Source: an uncultured Granulosicoccus sp. (GTDB lineage: Bacteria; Pseudomonadota; Gammaproteobacteria; Granulosicoccales; Granulosicoccaceae). Taken from it: a stretch of DNA of 64,000 nt. A program made the translations under genes and the position numbers. Positions 29,161-38,352 of the stretch are shown here, piece by piece (position 1 is the first letter of the stretch; each line of letters starts with the position of its first letter). The DNA lies in assembly GCA_947499955.1 (NCBI GenBank), contig CANMQI010000009.1, positions 1 through 64,000 on the forward strand, in the 5' to 3' direction. The notes under the pieces were generated by a model that saw nothing but the letters and a program-made list of their open reading frames with translations, was not told where the DNA came from and did not search any database.

Positions 29161-29269
29161 GAAGGCAACTCGCATGGGGAATGTCACGCTAGTTTACAGT
29201 TCTGTCCGACTTTGAGCGGCACTATGGATGACTTCCTCAGCATTGCCTTCAAGATAAATCGAGCCATCA

Positions 29270-29530
29270 ATGAATTTCGTCGAGTGCTATATATGCGGTG
29301 GCCTCGCCGTTCAGGAAAGCGTCAGGCGGGACCTCAGCGCCACGATATTCTGCACAGAGAAACTCTGTGGCAGATATGACATCACTGAATCAGCCATGCA
29401 CGCGCTGCAGGACGGCGCCACACTCAGGGAACCTGCCGAGAGCGTCATCTCGCGCGTCTATCTGGCCAATCGCCGCGATGAGCGCATCCTGATCAGCGAC
29501 AGTGATCTGCTGACCGAACCCGCCTCGTAG
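29270..29530 (+). CDS. Small zinc-ribbon-like protein
   Basis: The 86-residue product begins MNFVECYICGG and continues with ESVRRDLSATIFCTEKLCGRY followed by DITESA. Two cysteine pairs (C7/C10 and C29/C34) with a following G-x-Y-x-I resemble zinc ribbons in which a second CxxCG is followed by a Tyr-x-Ile strand. The second pair here is C-x4-C, one wider than usual. The C-terminal half is a mixed helix-strand region of ordinary composition. An in-frame stop at 29255 leaves 29270 as the first ATG. I do not recognise the family beyond this. It is 54 bp before the SDR gene and may be in its transcript. Confidence 0.55.
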   Translation: MNFVECYICGGLAVQESVRRDLSATIFCTEKLCGRYDITESAMHALQDGATLREPAESVISRVYLANRRDERILISDSDLLTEPAS

Positions 29531-29583
29531 TAATCGGTATCTTGCGGAACACGTCCGCGTCACGTCCAGCAGGCGCGTCAGGC

Positions 29584-30651
29584 ATGCATAGCGATATCCT
29601 CGACTCAGTGATGGAGAAGACGGTACTGCCCAGCTTCAGCAGTATCGGCTCGGCGGTGCGCAGACGCCGCCAGGACTGGGCACCTCTTGAATCCTTCGAC
29701 CTGAGTGACAAGGTCGTGGTACTCACCGGCGGCACCTCGGGCATCGGTAGCGCCGCTGCAAAGATCTACGCAGCGTTGGGCGCCACACTGGTTCTGCTTG
29801 CCCGAGATGAGACGAAAGCCGATCGCCAGATAGAAGAGCTTCGCAGAACAAGCGGCAACGACAACATACACTCATTGCTGGTCGACCTCGGTGTGCGCGA
29901 ACAAGTCATACAGGTCGCCGAGCAGCTGGCCGAGAGCTACCCGGTCATCGATGTGCTGGCGCACAATGCCGGCGCACTGTTCAATGAACGCAAGAGAACC
30001 GCTGATGGTGTTGATCTCAGCGTCGAACTCATGGTGGCCACCCCTTTTCTGCTGACAGCGAAACTCCTGCCGCAACTGGGCTACCAGACTGCAGGCAGCA
30101 ATACCGTCCTGCGCAAGGAACCCGGACGAGTCATCACCATGAGTTCCGGCGGCATGTATACACAAGGCCTTCATGTCGAGGAACTGGCCATGAGCGATAC
30201 CGATTACAGCGGTGTACGACAATATGCACGAGCCAAGCGCGCACAGGTCATTCTCAGTGAGCTGTGGGCAGCGCGTATACCGCAGAATGAAGTGGTGTTC
30301 CATGCCTTGCACCCGGGCTGGGTCGATACACCGGGCATCAACGATGCACTACCGGGTTTCGTGAAGCTACTGCGACCACTGGGCCTTTTACGCAGTGCTC
30401 GTGAGGGTGCCGATACCCTGGTATGGCTCAGTGCGGCCGACGAAGCTGCGACCTGTTCGGGTCTGTTCTGGCACGATCGGGCCGTGCGTGACATCGACAT
30501 GAGCGACAGCACACGCAAAGCCGACACCCCTGATCGTCGTGAGGCACTGTGGCAGTGGTGTGAAAAACGAACAGGGGCGACAGTACCGATAGGGATGACC
30601 CGGTCACCTCCTGTGACCGAGTCTCCGGCAATTCAGCAACCTGAGAAGTAG
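29584..30651 (+). CDS. Short-chain dehydrogenase/reductase (DHRS12-like)
   Basis: The product of about 355 residues is a classical SDR. It has the cofactor loop TGGTSGIG, the structural AHNAGALF, the catalytic serine in ITMSSGGMYTQG, and the YARAK active-site pair (Tyr-x3-Lys). An N-terminal extension of about 45 residues (ending RRRRQDWAPLESFDLSDKVVVL) and a C-terminal tail of about 50 polar residues lie outside the fold. The general layout resembles DHRS12-like oxidoreductases whose substrates are probably lipids or steroids, but I cannot name one here. The start is either ATG 29584 or ATG 29611. Confidence 0.85.
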   Translation: MHSDILDSVMEKTVLPSFSSIGSAVRRRRQDWAPLESFDLSDKVVVLTGGTSGIGSAAAKIYAALGATLVLLARDETKADRQIEELRRTSGNDNIHSLLVDLGVREQVIQVAEQLAESYPVIDVLAHNAGALFNERKRTADGVDLSVELMVATPFLLTAKLLPQLGYQTAGSNTVLRKEPGRVITMSSGGMYTQGLHVEELAMSDTDYSGVRQYARAKRAQVILSELWAARIPQNEVVFHALHPGWVDTPGINDALPGFVKLLRPLGLLRSAREGADTLVWLSAADEAATCSGLFWHDRAVRDIDMSDSTRKADTPDRREALWQWCEKRTGATVPIGMTRSPPVTESPAIQQPEK

Positions 30652-30742
30652 CTGATAAAAGCTTACGTGACTCCACTTGGTTCGGTTCAGCCTAACGGGT
30701 TACAGATTCGGACTCATCATGCACAAATCGGTGCTGTGCCTC

Positions 30743-32755
30743 TCAATTCACGACATGCTCTCCGGGAATGGACACATGAAAGCAGGAACCCTGGCCAAAC
30801 TCGGAGCTCACCGAGATATGCCAACCATGGGCATCACACACCTTGGCACAGATGGCCAGTCCCAGCCCGGTACCGGATACGGACAGTGAGCCAAGGCGTT
30901 CGAAGGGTATGAACACACGCTCCAGGTAACGCTCTTCGATACCGACACCATTATCCCTGATATCGATGATCAGCCTGTCCTGTTCATCAGAATGCCGCGC
31001 CTGGATATCCACGAGACAATCCACGTCTTCACGCCGGTATTTGATGGCATTGACCAGCAGATTACCGAACAGCTGTGACATGGCGGTCCGGTTGGCCATT
31101 ACCACCGGCATCTTGCCGATCTTCACGTGCGCGCCCGCCTCTGCGACGGTGACATCCATGTCGTCGTATACCGCCTGCATCAATGCATTCAGATCGATCT
31201 TTTCCTCGCTCATATCACTTCGAGCCGAACGGGCATAATCCAGCGTATCCCGAATCATGGTGCTCATGCGACGCGCCGAATTGGCAATAGCCTCCAGATA
31301 GAAAGCGCCGTCGCTGTCGAACTTCCCCGAATAATCCTCGGCCAGCAAACCACTGAACTGCTGCAGCTTGCGTAACGGCTCCTGCAGATCGTGTGAGGCC
31401 ACATGCACAAACTGCTCGAGGTCTTCATTCGCCTTGCGCAACTCGTTATTGCTGGCATTGAGTTGAATGTCCTTGCGTTGCATCTGTTTCTGCACCTGGT
31501 CCAGCTCGCCCAGCACCTGAGACAGCACCTGGATTTCCCGAATGAAATAGGCATGCTCCGGCTGCGTGAATCGCTCCGTGCCGACATCATCCAGACGGGC
31601 TGCAATCTCGCCCAGGGGGACAACAGTATGGCGATACAGCAGCCAGTAACCGATGGAACCCAGGACCAGCATGGACAAGAGCAAGGCGAAGAACAGGAAC
31701 CAGCGATAGCGCTCCAGCCCCTTGCGAGTGGCCGCCGCAACCCGCAGCAGGATGGCTTCCGACTCTGCACGAATCTGCTCGGTAACGGCAGGGACATCAA
31801 TGGTCAGCTGCGCCAGCTCCGCACTGAGCTTCTGCTGCTGAGCGTCCGTATCCAGTGCCGCCAGGCGGCGCGCAAACAGATTGTTCTCACCTCGCAGCGC
31901 CTGCCGGATGGCAGTCAGCGGTGTCAGCAGCAGATCGTTACCGCCCTGATCACTGATGTAGATGGCTCGATTCACCATCGCCTGCACCAGCAGGTCACGC
32001 GTCTGCTCGGCGACGACGATCTCTTCGCGACCAAGGATCAGTGGCAGTCTCTCCAGCACCGACTTGAGACCGATCAGATCCTGGCTGAACAGCAGATAAT
32101 CCTGAATGATGAGGCTACTGGCTTCGAAACGATCCAGAGCAAAATCGTAGGTATCGGATTCACGCGCCTGTGATCCTTCGTTATCGACATTCTCATCGGA
32201 GAATGTGGATAGCACTTCGCGCGTTTCCAGCAGATTATCCGTCAGGATGAGCACCCGGTCCTGGACCACCTTGAACAGCTCATCCAGTTCGACAATCTGT
32301 CGTTCGCTTTCCTCTTCCAGCCTGGCACGATTCTCGAGCTGCCTGCCCCGGACATTCGATAGCCCGGTTACCACGGCCTGAATCTGGTTGATGGTATCGG
32401 CCAGTCGGTCCGTGTCGAAGGCGCTGAGCGAAGAGTGCGACTGAATGAGAGATTTTGTCTCACGTATCGATTCGCCCAGCAGGCGTTTGCGCAATGCCAG
32501 GTCATCGGGCGTACTGGCCGTTCTGAGCAGCAAGCCCTGCGACTGAAGCCCGGCGGTGGCACTGGTGAAATGATGGGCCAGCTCCAGGTTCGGCAGCACG
32601 TAAGACGACAACTCGGCTTCCCGGCTGAGAATGTCGGCCGTGTATTTCCAGACTCCGGCCACCAGTACGATCAGCAGCATTGCCTGTAGCAACATGCACA
32701 GCACGAATGCCCTCATCAATGGCGTCTGTGCGCTAACCACGGATACCCTGCTCAC
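30743..32755 (-). CDS. Membrane sensor histidine kinase with long helical periplasmic domain
   Basis: The 670-residue kinase has a first membrane helix at about 15-35 and a periplasmic region of about 320 residues predicted to be nearly all helix. A second membrane helix lies at about 362-383, followed by a HAMP-like linker, a coiled coil and the kinase core. The phosphorylated histidine is H455 in FVHVASHDLQEPLRKL. The ATPase boxes are QLFGNLLVNAIKYR (N), IDIRDNGVGI (G1) and GTGLGLAICAKVCDAHGW (G2). The S-H-D-L-Q-E-P variant is the phytochrome/bacteriophytochrome-type HisKA. No response regulator gene is adjacent, so the partner is elsewhere or is the REC domain of the 34978-38280 protein. 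It is divergent from a binding-protein gene, which I infer to be its ligand carrier. Confidence 0.9.
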   Translation of the reverse strand: MSRVSVVSAQTPLMRAFVLCMLLQAMLLIVLVAGVWKYTADILSREAELSSYVLPNLELAHHFTSATAGLQSQGLLLRTASTPDDLALRKRLLGESIRETKSLIQSHSSLSAFDTDRLADTINQIQAVVTGLSNVRGRQLENRARLEEESERQIVELDELFKVVQDRVLILTDNLLETREVLSTFSDENVDNEGSQARESDTYDFALDRFEASSLIIQDYLLFSQDLIGLKSVLERLPLILGREEIVVAEQTRDLLVQAMVNRAIYISDQGGNDLLLTPLTAIRQALRGENNLFARRLAALDTDAQQQKLSAELAQLTIDVPAVTEQIRAESEAILLRVAAATRKGLERYRWFLFFALLLSMLVLGSIGYWLLYRHTVVPLGEIAARLDDVGTERFTQPEHAYFIREIQVLSQVLGELDQVQKQMQRKDIQLNASNNELRKANEDLEQFVHVASHDLQEPLRKLQQFSGLLAEDYSGKFDSDGAFYLEAIANSARRMSTMIRDTLDYARSARSDMSEEKIDLNALMQAVYDDMDVTVAEAGAHVKIGKMPVVMANRTAMSQLFGNLLVNAIKYRREDVDCLVDIQARHSDEQDRLIIDIRDNGVGIEERYLERVFIPFERLGSLSVSGTGLGLAICAKVCDAHGWHISVSSEFGQGSCFHVSIPGEHVVN

Positions 32756-32927
32756 TTGGCTGTCGTTGCCGCATGCTCTATTCTGACTTGATGGCGCACC
32801 TTGGTGAATGATAGCCCCCGGGCTACTTGACGGTAGATTGATTGCCGATCATCCGAATATCGTTCCCGGTGCAATCAAGATGAATGATACGAGCCTGTGG
32901 CTCGACTGAACGAGTACCAGCGGAAAC

Positions 32928-34364
32928 ATGGATCCATCCAGACGTAAATTTACACAACTACTGGGTGCCGGAGCACTCGCCAGTCGATACAGCACGGTAC
33001 GTGCCGAAAATCCTCAGGACTGGCAGGCGAGCATAGCGCACAGAGCCAGGCAACTGTCAGACCAGGGTCCCTTGCACCTGCTGATTCCACAGGGTTCGGG
33101 GGCATGTGTGCATGCAGGCACCGATGCCTTCACCGCCATGACCGGCATCGAGTGCATCATCAGAGAAGCGCCTGTCGATGAAATCAACGTCGAGTTGGTG
33201 CTTCAGGCACATAGCGGTGAAACCACCGTGGATGTAGCCCTGCCGGCGACCTTCGGCCTACCTGATCTGGTGGAAGCCCGCGCCATCATGCCACTGGATG
33301 AGCTGGCCGAGAAATATCAGCCCAGCGGGTTTACCGACGACTACCTGTACCGCAATGGCGATTATTACCGTAACCGCCTGTATGGCTATCAGACAGATGG
33401 CGATGCCTACCTGCTGTTCTACAACAAGCGCATGCTGGAAGACCCTGTGGAACAGGCTGCCTTCGAGGAGCGCCACGGCCGGCCTCTGGGCGTAGCCACC
33501 ACCTGGCAGGAACTGGATGAAATGATGGCTTTCTTCCATCGCCCCGAGCAGCAGCAATATGGCGGTTGTCTGTTTCGCAACGCCGGCTACCTGGTGTGGG
33601 AATGGTGGGCCCGATTCCATGCCAAGGGTTTCTACCCGGTACAGGACGACATGAGCCCGAACATCAACAATGCCGCCGGTGTCGAGGCACTGGAGGAGCT
33701 GATTGCAGCCAGCCAATGGCAATCGCCCAATGCGCGGACCAACGGTCTGTTCGAGAACTGGGAGGACTTTGCGCAGGATAACGTTTTCTGCAATATCGGC
33801 TGGGGTGGAACGCAGAAACACATGATGACGCTACCCGGCATGCGAGATAACCTGGTCCATTCCCCCCTGCCCGGCATTCCCGGCAAGGGGCAGTCACTTG
33901 GCATGGGTTACTTCAACTGGGGCTGGAACTACACGGTCAGCACACAATCAACGCGCAGTGAGCTGGCTTATCTGCTGACGATATTCTGTACTTCACCCGA
34001 GATATCCACTCTGGCGGTTCGGCAAGCCACAGGCTTCTTCGATCCGTTTCGACAGAGTCATTACGAAGACAGGGAAATTCGCTCGGTCTACGGCTTGTCG
34101 TTTCTCGACGCCCATCGCCAAAGTCTGGCCAATTGCATACCGGACTTCTACATCAGCGGCCAGAGCAGCTATCTGGATGCCTTGCGCCAGCAGATACTGG
34201 CCACGATCAACGGCGAGATCGATGCGCGCAGAGCCATGGATATCTGCGCTCAACGCTGGAATCATGTGACCCGCCGACTCGGCGCCAGAAAGCAGCGTTC
34301 CCAGTGGTCGTTGCTGAAGAAGACCTACCCTGACACCCTGCAAGCCCTGCTGCAAGATCGCTGA
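32928..34364 (+). CDS. Tat-exported family 1 extracellular solute-binding protein
   Basis: The 478-residue protein begins MDPSRRKFTQLLGAGALA, a clear twin-arginine signal (SRRKF), so it is exported folded to the periplasm. The mature part has the type II binding fold of sugar-binding (MalE-like) proteins: LHLLIPQGSGACVHAGTDAF, VDVALPATFGLPDLVEA, AYLLFYNKRMLEDPVEQ, ATTWQELDEMMAFF, AAGVEALEELI and the hinge-region NIGWGGTQK. No ABC permease or ATPase gene is nearby. The divergent neighbour, 172 bp away, is a sensor kinase, and I infer a sensing role. The ligand is probably a sugar or polyol by family, but this cannot be fixed from sequence. Confidence 0.85.
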   Translation: MDPSRRKFTQLLGAGALASRYSTVRAENPQDWQASIAHRARQLSDQGPLHLLIPQGSGACVHAGTDAFTAMTGIECIIREAPVDEINVELVLQAHSGETTVDVALPATFGLPDLVEARAIMPLDELAEKYQPSGFTDDYLYRNGDYYRNRLYGYQTDGDAYLLFYNKRMLEDPVEQAAFEERHGRPLGVATTWQELDEMMAFFHRPEQQQYGGCLFRNAGYLVWEWWARFHAKGFYPVQDDMSPNINNAAGVEALEELIAASQWQSPNARTNGLFENWEDFAQDNVFCNIGWGGTQKHMMTLPGMRDNLVHSPLPGIPGKGQSLGMGYFNWGWNYTVSTQSTRSELAYLLTIFCTSPEISTLAVRQATGFFDPFRQSHYEDREIRSVYGLSFLDAHRQSLANCIPDFYISGQSSYLDALRQQILATINGEIDARRAMDICAQRWNHVTRRLGARKQRSQWSLLKKTYPDTLQALLQDR

Positions 34365-34415
34365 GTGGACAGGTAACCCCGAGTAACGGTTTCCTGACTC
34401 AGGTTTTCCCGAAAC

Positions 34416-34997
34416 GTGAATGAAATTTGTTTCTGTTTCATGAATAACAACGCGGTTACCTGCAACACGAGAATGCGCAAGGATCACTCTTACATCAACA
34501 GCCGCTTCGCCTGGCTGACGCCATTGGCTGGGCATATGAACAACAATGGTCCCTGGTTGATCGTTGAGGAAAACACCTCTGGGATCGGCCAACAGCTCAC
34601 CGAACAGTATCGCAGGATAACCCTCCGTGGTCTGTTGCAGATGGTCTCCGATGTGTTGTACAGCACCAGCGAATCAGGCAGCAAGATGGCACAGCGCCAT
34701 TGGGAGTCGTCATGTGGCAGGTTTTCTGTTCACCTGAAAAGAGCTGACAGCAACGAGTCGAGACTGTTTGTACAACGGGCCGACGATTATTTTTCGCGCA
34801 TCGAGCTGTGGCTGGATGGTCAACTACTGGCCGCTTTTCAGGAGCCTGTCTGGCCTCATCTGCAAACCGGCAATACCAGCATGAGCAATCATCTGTCGAT
34901 TCCGGTCGACTGCCTGAATGCACTGGAGGCCGGTGCCCTTGCCTGCAAGAGCAAACCGGCCTCGAAAAGAAGCGACTCTATTGCGTCAGCAGCATAG
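34416..34997 (+). CDS. Hypothetical cytosolic protein
   Basis: The frame from the GTG at 34416 gives 193 residues; ATGs at 34440 and 34536 are alternatives. The region from about residue 41 looks like a real soluble domain: NGPWLIVEENTSGIGQQL, YRRITLRGLLQMVSDVLY, then alternating strands (CGRFSVHLKR, SRLFVQRADDYFSRIELWLDG). The C-terminal part is basic. No family, signal peptide or membrane helix is recognised. It follows the binding-protein gene by 51 bp on the same strand, so co-transcription is possible, and its end overlaps the convergent CheB/CheR gene by 20 bp. Confidence 0.5.
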   Translation: MNEICFCFMNNNAVTCNTRMRKDHSYINSRFAWLTPLAGHMNNNGPWLIVEENTSGIGQQLTEQYRRITLRGLLQMVSDVLYSTSESGSKMAQRHWESSCGRFSVHLKRADSNESRLFVQRADDYFSRIELWLDGQLLAAFQEPVWPHLQTGNTSMSNHLSIPVDCLNALEAGALACKSKPASKRSDSIASAA

Positions 34998-37900
34998 GTG
35001 AATGCACGCCACTTGAATTGATGGCGTGACGAATGCTCAGTTCCAGCAGCAGAGCCGACATATCACCCTTGTTGAGAAAATACATCAGCAGGTTGTCGGG
35101 AACCCGCTCTTCCAGTTCACCACGGCTGTACCCTGACATGAGTATCACGGGCAGCTGGTTGTTGTGGTCGGCAATCTGCCTGGACAGATCATCAGCCGTT
35201 TCAACGCCCAGGCGATAGTCGACCAGGCAGACATCGATGTCGTCGTTGCGCAGTGAATGCAAGGCACTGTCGATATCATCCGCTTCGAAAGTCTCCACTA
35301 TCAGTGATTTGATATGACTCAAGTGCCTCTTGACGACACGGCGATCACTCTCACTGTCATCCACCACCAGTATGCGAATCTTCGCCATGGGCGGCGTCAT
35401 CTGTCCCGGATAGCTCTTCGGCGTCAGGATGGTCCTGGCTCGATTATCCTCATAGGCATCCAGTCGTGGCGACAGATCGGTGATGGTGATGGTCACGGCG
35501 CTGGTCTTGCCGCGATCAACCGATGACGAGGAATACGGCAGCAACTTGATCTGAACGGGTGCCCCCTTGGCTGTGAACACCTCTCGATAGACACTGTGAC
35601 TGGTGCGGCTGACCTTTTCTATATCCTCGAAAAGCCTACTGTATTCCAGCTCGTTGGAAATGTGATGCAACGGCCGCCCGACATCGCTCAACAGCAGGTT
35701 GAAATACTTTGCTGCCACCGAGGTGTACTTGCGAATGAGCATTTTATCGTCGAGAAATATGATACCCACCGATGTGGCAACCAGTATGTTGTCCATGTCA
35801 TCGTTTACGGTCATCAGCTCTTCGATTTTTTCCTGATGCTCGCAGTTGACGGTGTACAACTCTTCGTTGACCGACTGCAACTCTTCGTTCGTGCTCTGCA
35901 ATTCCTCATTCGAGGACATCAGCTCTTCATTGGCCGCCTGCAATTCCTCATTGGTGGTTTCCAGCTCTTCATTGGCCACCTGCAGGTGTTCCTGTTTGTG
36001 CAGCAACTCGTTTTCCAGATCACGAATGCGTTGCTGGGTTTCCTCGGAATGGTCGAAGGAGCTGCCGCTCAGCTTCATCTCAGGTTTGACATCGGCCTCC
36101 ATCAACACCACCGAGTAGTAGGCATCCATGCCCCCCTTGTCCGGAAAGTACTCCACCTGCATGTCGACCATCACCGGCTGATCGTTCAAGGTCGTCTGGA
36201 TATTCGAATAATTGACCGGTTTCGATTCGGTCTTCGAACGTGACAGTGCGGTATCCAGCGCCACGGACAATTCCTCGACGATGATCTCGTGAATGTTGGT
36301 GGACACTCGTCCGACCGGAAAACGAATCAGGTACTTGTTGGCATCGCCATAGAGGTGCATGGCCTGATGTTCCGAATTCAGTATCAGGCAGGAGGGCACA
36401 AAATCATTGATCAGGTGATCCTTGACGTGCTCGAATCGGTTGGCGTTGTTGCTGTGAGCCCGGTAGCTGCGTAGCAGATTGGAGACCGGACGCATACCCA
36501 GCTTCGGTTTCTCAGAACCGGCACTGTTGACACTGGAGATAGGCAGGCGCGTATTGGTGATCTTTTCATACACGCGAAAGCGTTCATGCAGCACCTTGTA
36601 GTGCGTCTTCAGCTCACCCACTGACTCGGAGGATCCGAAGAACACACGCGCATTGTCCTTGAGCGAGAAATGAAAGGCCGACATGACCACTCGTTGCACC
36701 GCCTGCTGGAAGTAGATCAGGACATTGCGACAGGTGATCAGATCGATGTTGGAAAACGGTGGATCATTGATCATGTTGTGAGTCGCGAACACCACCGTCT
36801 TGCGGATATCCGGACGAATCTCGTACTCCATACCAGCCCGAATGAAGTATCGCGCCAGACGATCGTTGGAAACATCGTGAGCAATCTCTTCCCGGTATCG
36901 AGCTGTCGAGGCATGCGCGATGGCTTCGACATCGGCATCGGTTGCAAAGATCTTGATCTTCAGGGTCTTGCCGAACTCGCGTACCGCCTCGTCGATGACG
37001 ATAGCCAACGAGTAGGCCTCTTCACCCGTGGAACATCCGGCCACCCAGAAGCGCAGTTCTGCATTATTGTCAGCCTGTTCCACCAGCGGCTTGATGACTT
37101 GTGCCGACAGGTAGTCCCATGCTGCCTCATCCCTGAAAAAGGAGGTGACATTGATCAGCAGCTCGCGGCCCAGCGTTTCCAGCTCAGTCTTGGATGTCTG
37201 CAGTATGTTCAGGTAGTCGAACTGGCTCTGCACCTGATTGATGCCCATGCGCCGTTCGATCCGTCGTGCAACGGTGGTCGCCTTGTATTGTCCGAAGTCG
37301 ATACCACAACTGGTCTTCAGAAGGCTGAAGATCAACGACAGTACACTCTCTTCGTTGTTGTCTGCAGCGCGCAGTACCGAACGGACACCACGCACCATGG
37401 AATTCTTCAGAAACGTGGACAAATAGACTGCCAGCTCTTCGGGTGGCAGTACAAAATCAGCTGTTCCGGTTTTTTCCGCATTGAACGGCATGCCGTCGAA
37501 CTTGGCCGACTTGCGATCCTGCACCAGAATCAGACCACCGGCCTCCTTGATCGACTTGATGCCACGACTGCCATCACTACCGGTTCCGGACAGAATGATG
37601 CCCACAGCGCGATGTTTGGCATCAGTGGCCAGCGATCGGAAGAAGTGATCAATGGGCAGATTGACCCCGCCCTGACGCACCTGTTCACTCAGGTACAGGC
37701 AGCCATCGACCAGTGTGATGTTCTTCTTGGGTGGAATCAGATAGATGGTATTGGCCAGCACCTCGACACCGTGCACCACGTTCTCGACAGCCATACTGGT
37801 ATTGCGAGCCAGCAGCTCATCCATCAGGCTTTCAAAATCCGGAGACAGGTGTTGTACCACAATGAATCCGGCGTCGCTGTCGGCGCTCATGTGGTCGAAG

Positions 37901-38280
37901 AAATCACGCAGGGCCTCCAGACCACCCGCCGAGGCACCGATGCCGACATAGAGTACCGGTGTACTTACGGGTACCACGGGCAATTCCTCCTCACCCAGTA
38001 CCAGGTCAACCCGCTTGCCATTCGGCATCTGTACCAGCTTTCCATTGTCCAGTGGCTGAGTCATGTTCTGGTCAACTCGTGCATCCGGTGTCAGGCTGAC
38101 GGTGTCGGTGCTGCTGTTCGCGGCCGGTGGTGACTCGCTCGGAGCTTGTCGAGAAGTCGACGGATCTCCACCCAGTGCCTGCGTACGGGAGATCGCTGCA
38201 GCGGAAGACGGATTGGATTCCGCGTCGGGGACTTCCTTGCCGGGCTCGTTCCGGCCTTGCGTATCTGATTCATCCACCAT
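34978..38280 (-). CDS. CheB-CheR hybrid with coiled coil, PAS and C-terminal receiver domain
   Basis: The 1100-residue cytosolic protein has a disordered Ser/Pro-rich N-terminus (1-105) and then a CheB methylesterase domain. Its catalytic triad is complete: S117 in GIGASAGG, H144 in VVQHLSP and D236 in GTGSDG. A CheR methyltransferase domain (about 300-560) follows with SFFRDEAAW and the SAM loop GCSTGEEAYSLAI. The usual NEELQSTNEELQS coiled coil (about 750-800) leads to a PAS domain (IIFLDDKMLIRKY...). At the C-terminus, where relatives often carry a histidine kinase, there is a receiver domain (about 968-1085) with DDSESD, a phospho-acceptor Asp near 1020 in CLVDYRLG and a lysine in YFLNKGD. 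It could be the phosphorylation target of the neighbouring kinase. Single gene, long product, ordinary composition. Confidence 0.9.
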   Translation of the reverse strand: MVDESDTQGRNEPGKEVPDAESNPSSAAAISRTQALGGDPSTSRQAPSESPPAANSSTDTVSLTPDARVDQNMTQPLDNGKLVQMPNGKRVDLVLGEEELPVVPVSTPVLYVGIGASAGGLEALRDFFDHMSADSDAGFIVVQHLSPDFESLMDELLARNTSMAVENVVHGVEVLANTIYLIPPKKNITLVDGCLYLSEQVRQGGVNLPIDHFFRSLATDAKHRAVGIILSGTGSDGSRGIKSIKEAGGLILVQDRKSAKFDGMPFNAEKTGTADFVLPPEELAVYLSTFLKNSMVRGVRSVLRAADNNEESVLSLIFSLLKTSCGIDFGQYKATTVARRIERRMGINQVQSQFDYLNILQTSKTELETLGRELLINVTSFFRDEAAWDYLSAQVIKPLVEQADNNAELRFWVAGCSTGEEAYSLAIVIDEAVREFGKTLKIKIFATDADVEAIAHASTARYREEIAHDVSNDRLARYFIRAGMEYEIRPDIRKTVVFATHNMINDPPFSNIDLITCRNVLIYFQQAVQRVVMSAFHFSLKDNARVFFGSSESVGELKTHYKVLHERFRVYEKITNTRLPISSVNSAGSEKPKLGMRPVSNLLRSYRAHSNNANRFEHVKDHLINDFVPSCLILNSEHQAMHLYGDANKYLIRFPVGRVSTNIHEIIVEELSVALDTALSRSKTESKPVNYSNIQTTLNDQPVMVDMQVEYFPDKGGMDAYYSVVLMEADVKPEMKLSGSSFDHSEETQQRIRDLENELLHKQEHLQVANEELETTNEELQAANEELMSSNEELQSTNEELQSVNEELYTVNCEHQEKIEELMTVNDDMDNILVATSVGIIFLDDKMLIRKYTSVAAKYFNLLLSDVGRPLHHISNELEYSRLFEDIEKVSRTSHSVYREVFTAKGAPVQIKLLPYSSSSVDRGKTSAVTITITDLSPRLDAYEDNRARTILTPKSYPGQMTPPMAKIRILVVDDSESDRRVVKRHLSHIKSLIVETFEADDIDSALHSLRNDDIDVCLVDYRLGVETADDLSRQIADHNNQLPVILMSGYSRGELEERVPDNLLMYFLNKGDMSALLLELSIRHAINSSGVHSPMLLTQ

Positions 38281-38352
38281 GATTGTATTTCTTCAAATTA
38301 CCTTTCATGCTCCACAGGAAGACAGGATTCCCATGCAGACGTATTGCCCGAA

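Noticed and set aside
36670-38133. Long open frame of 487 codons on the plus strand
   Set aside because: It is the antisense shadow of the CheB-CheR hybrid gene, rich in His and Gln and without any domain.
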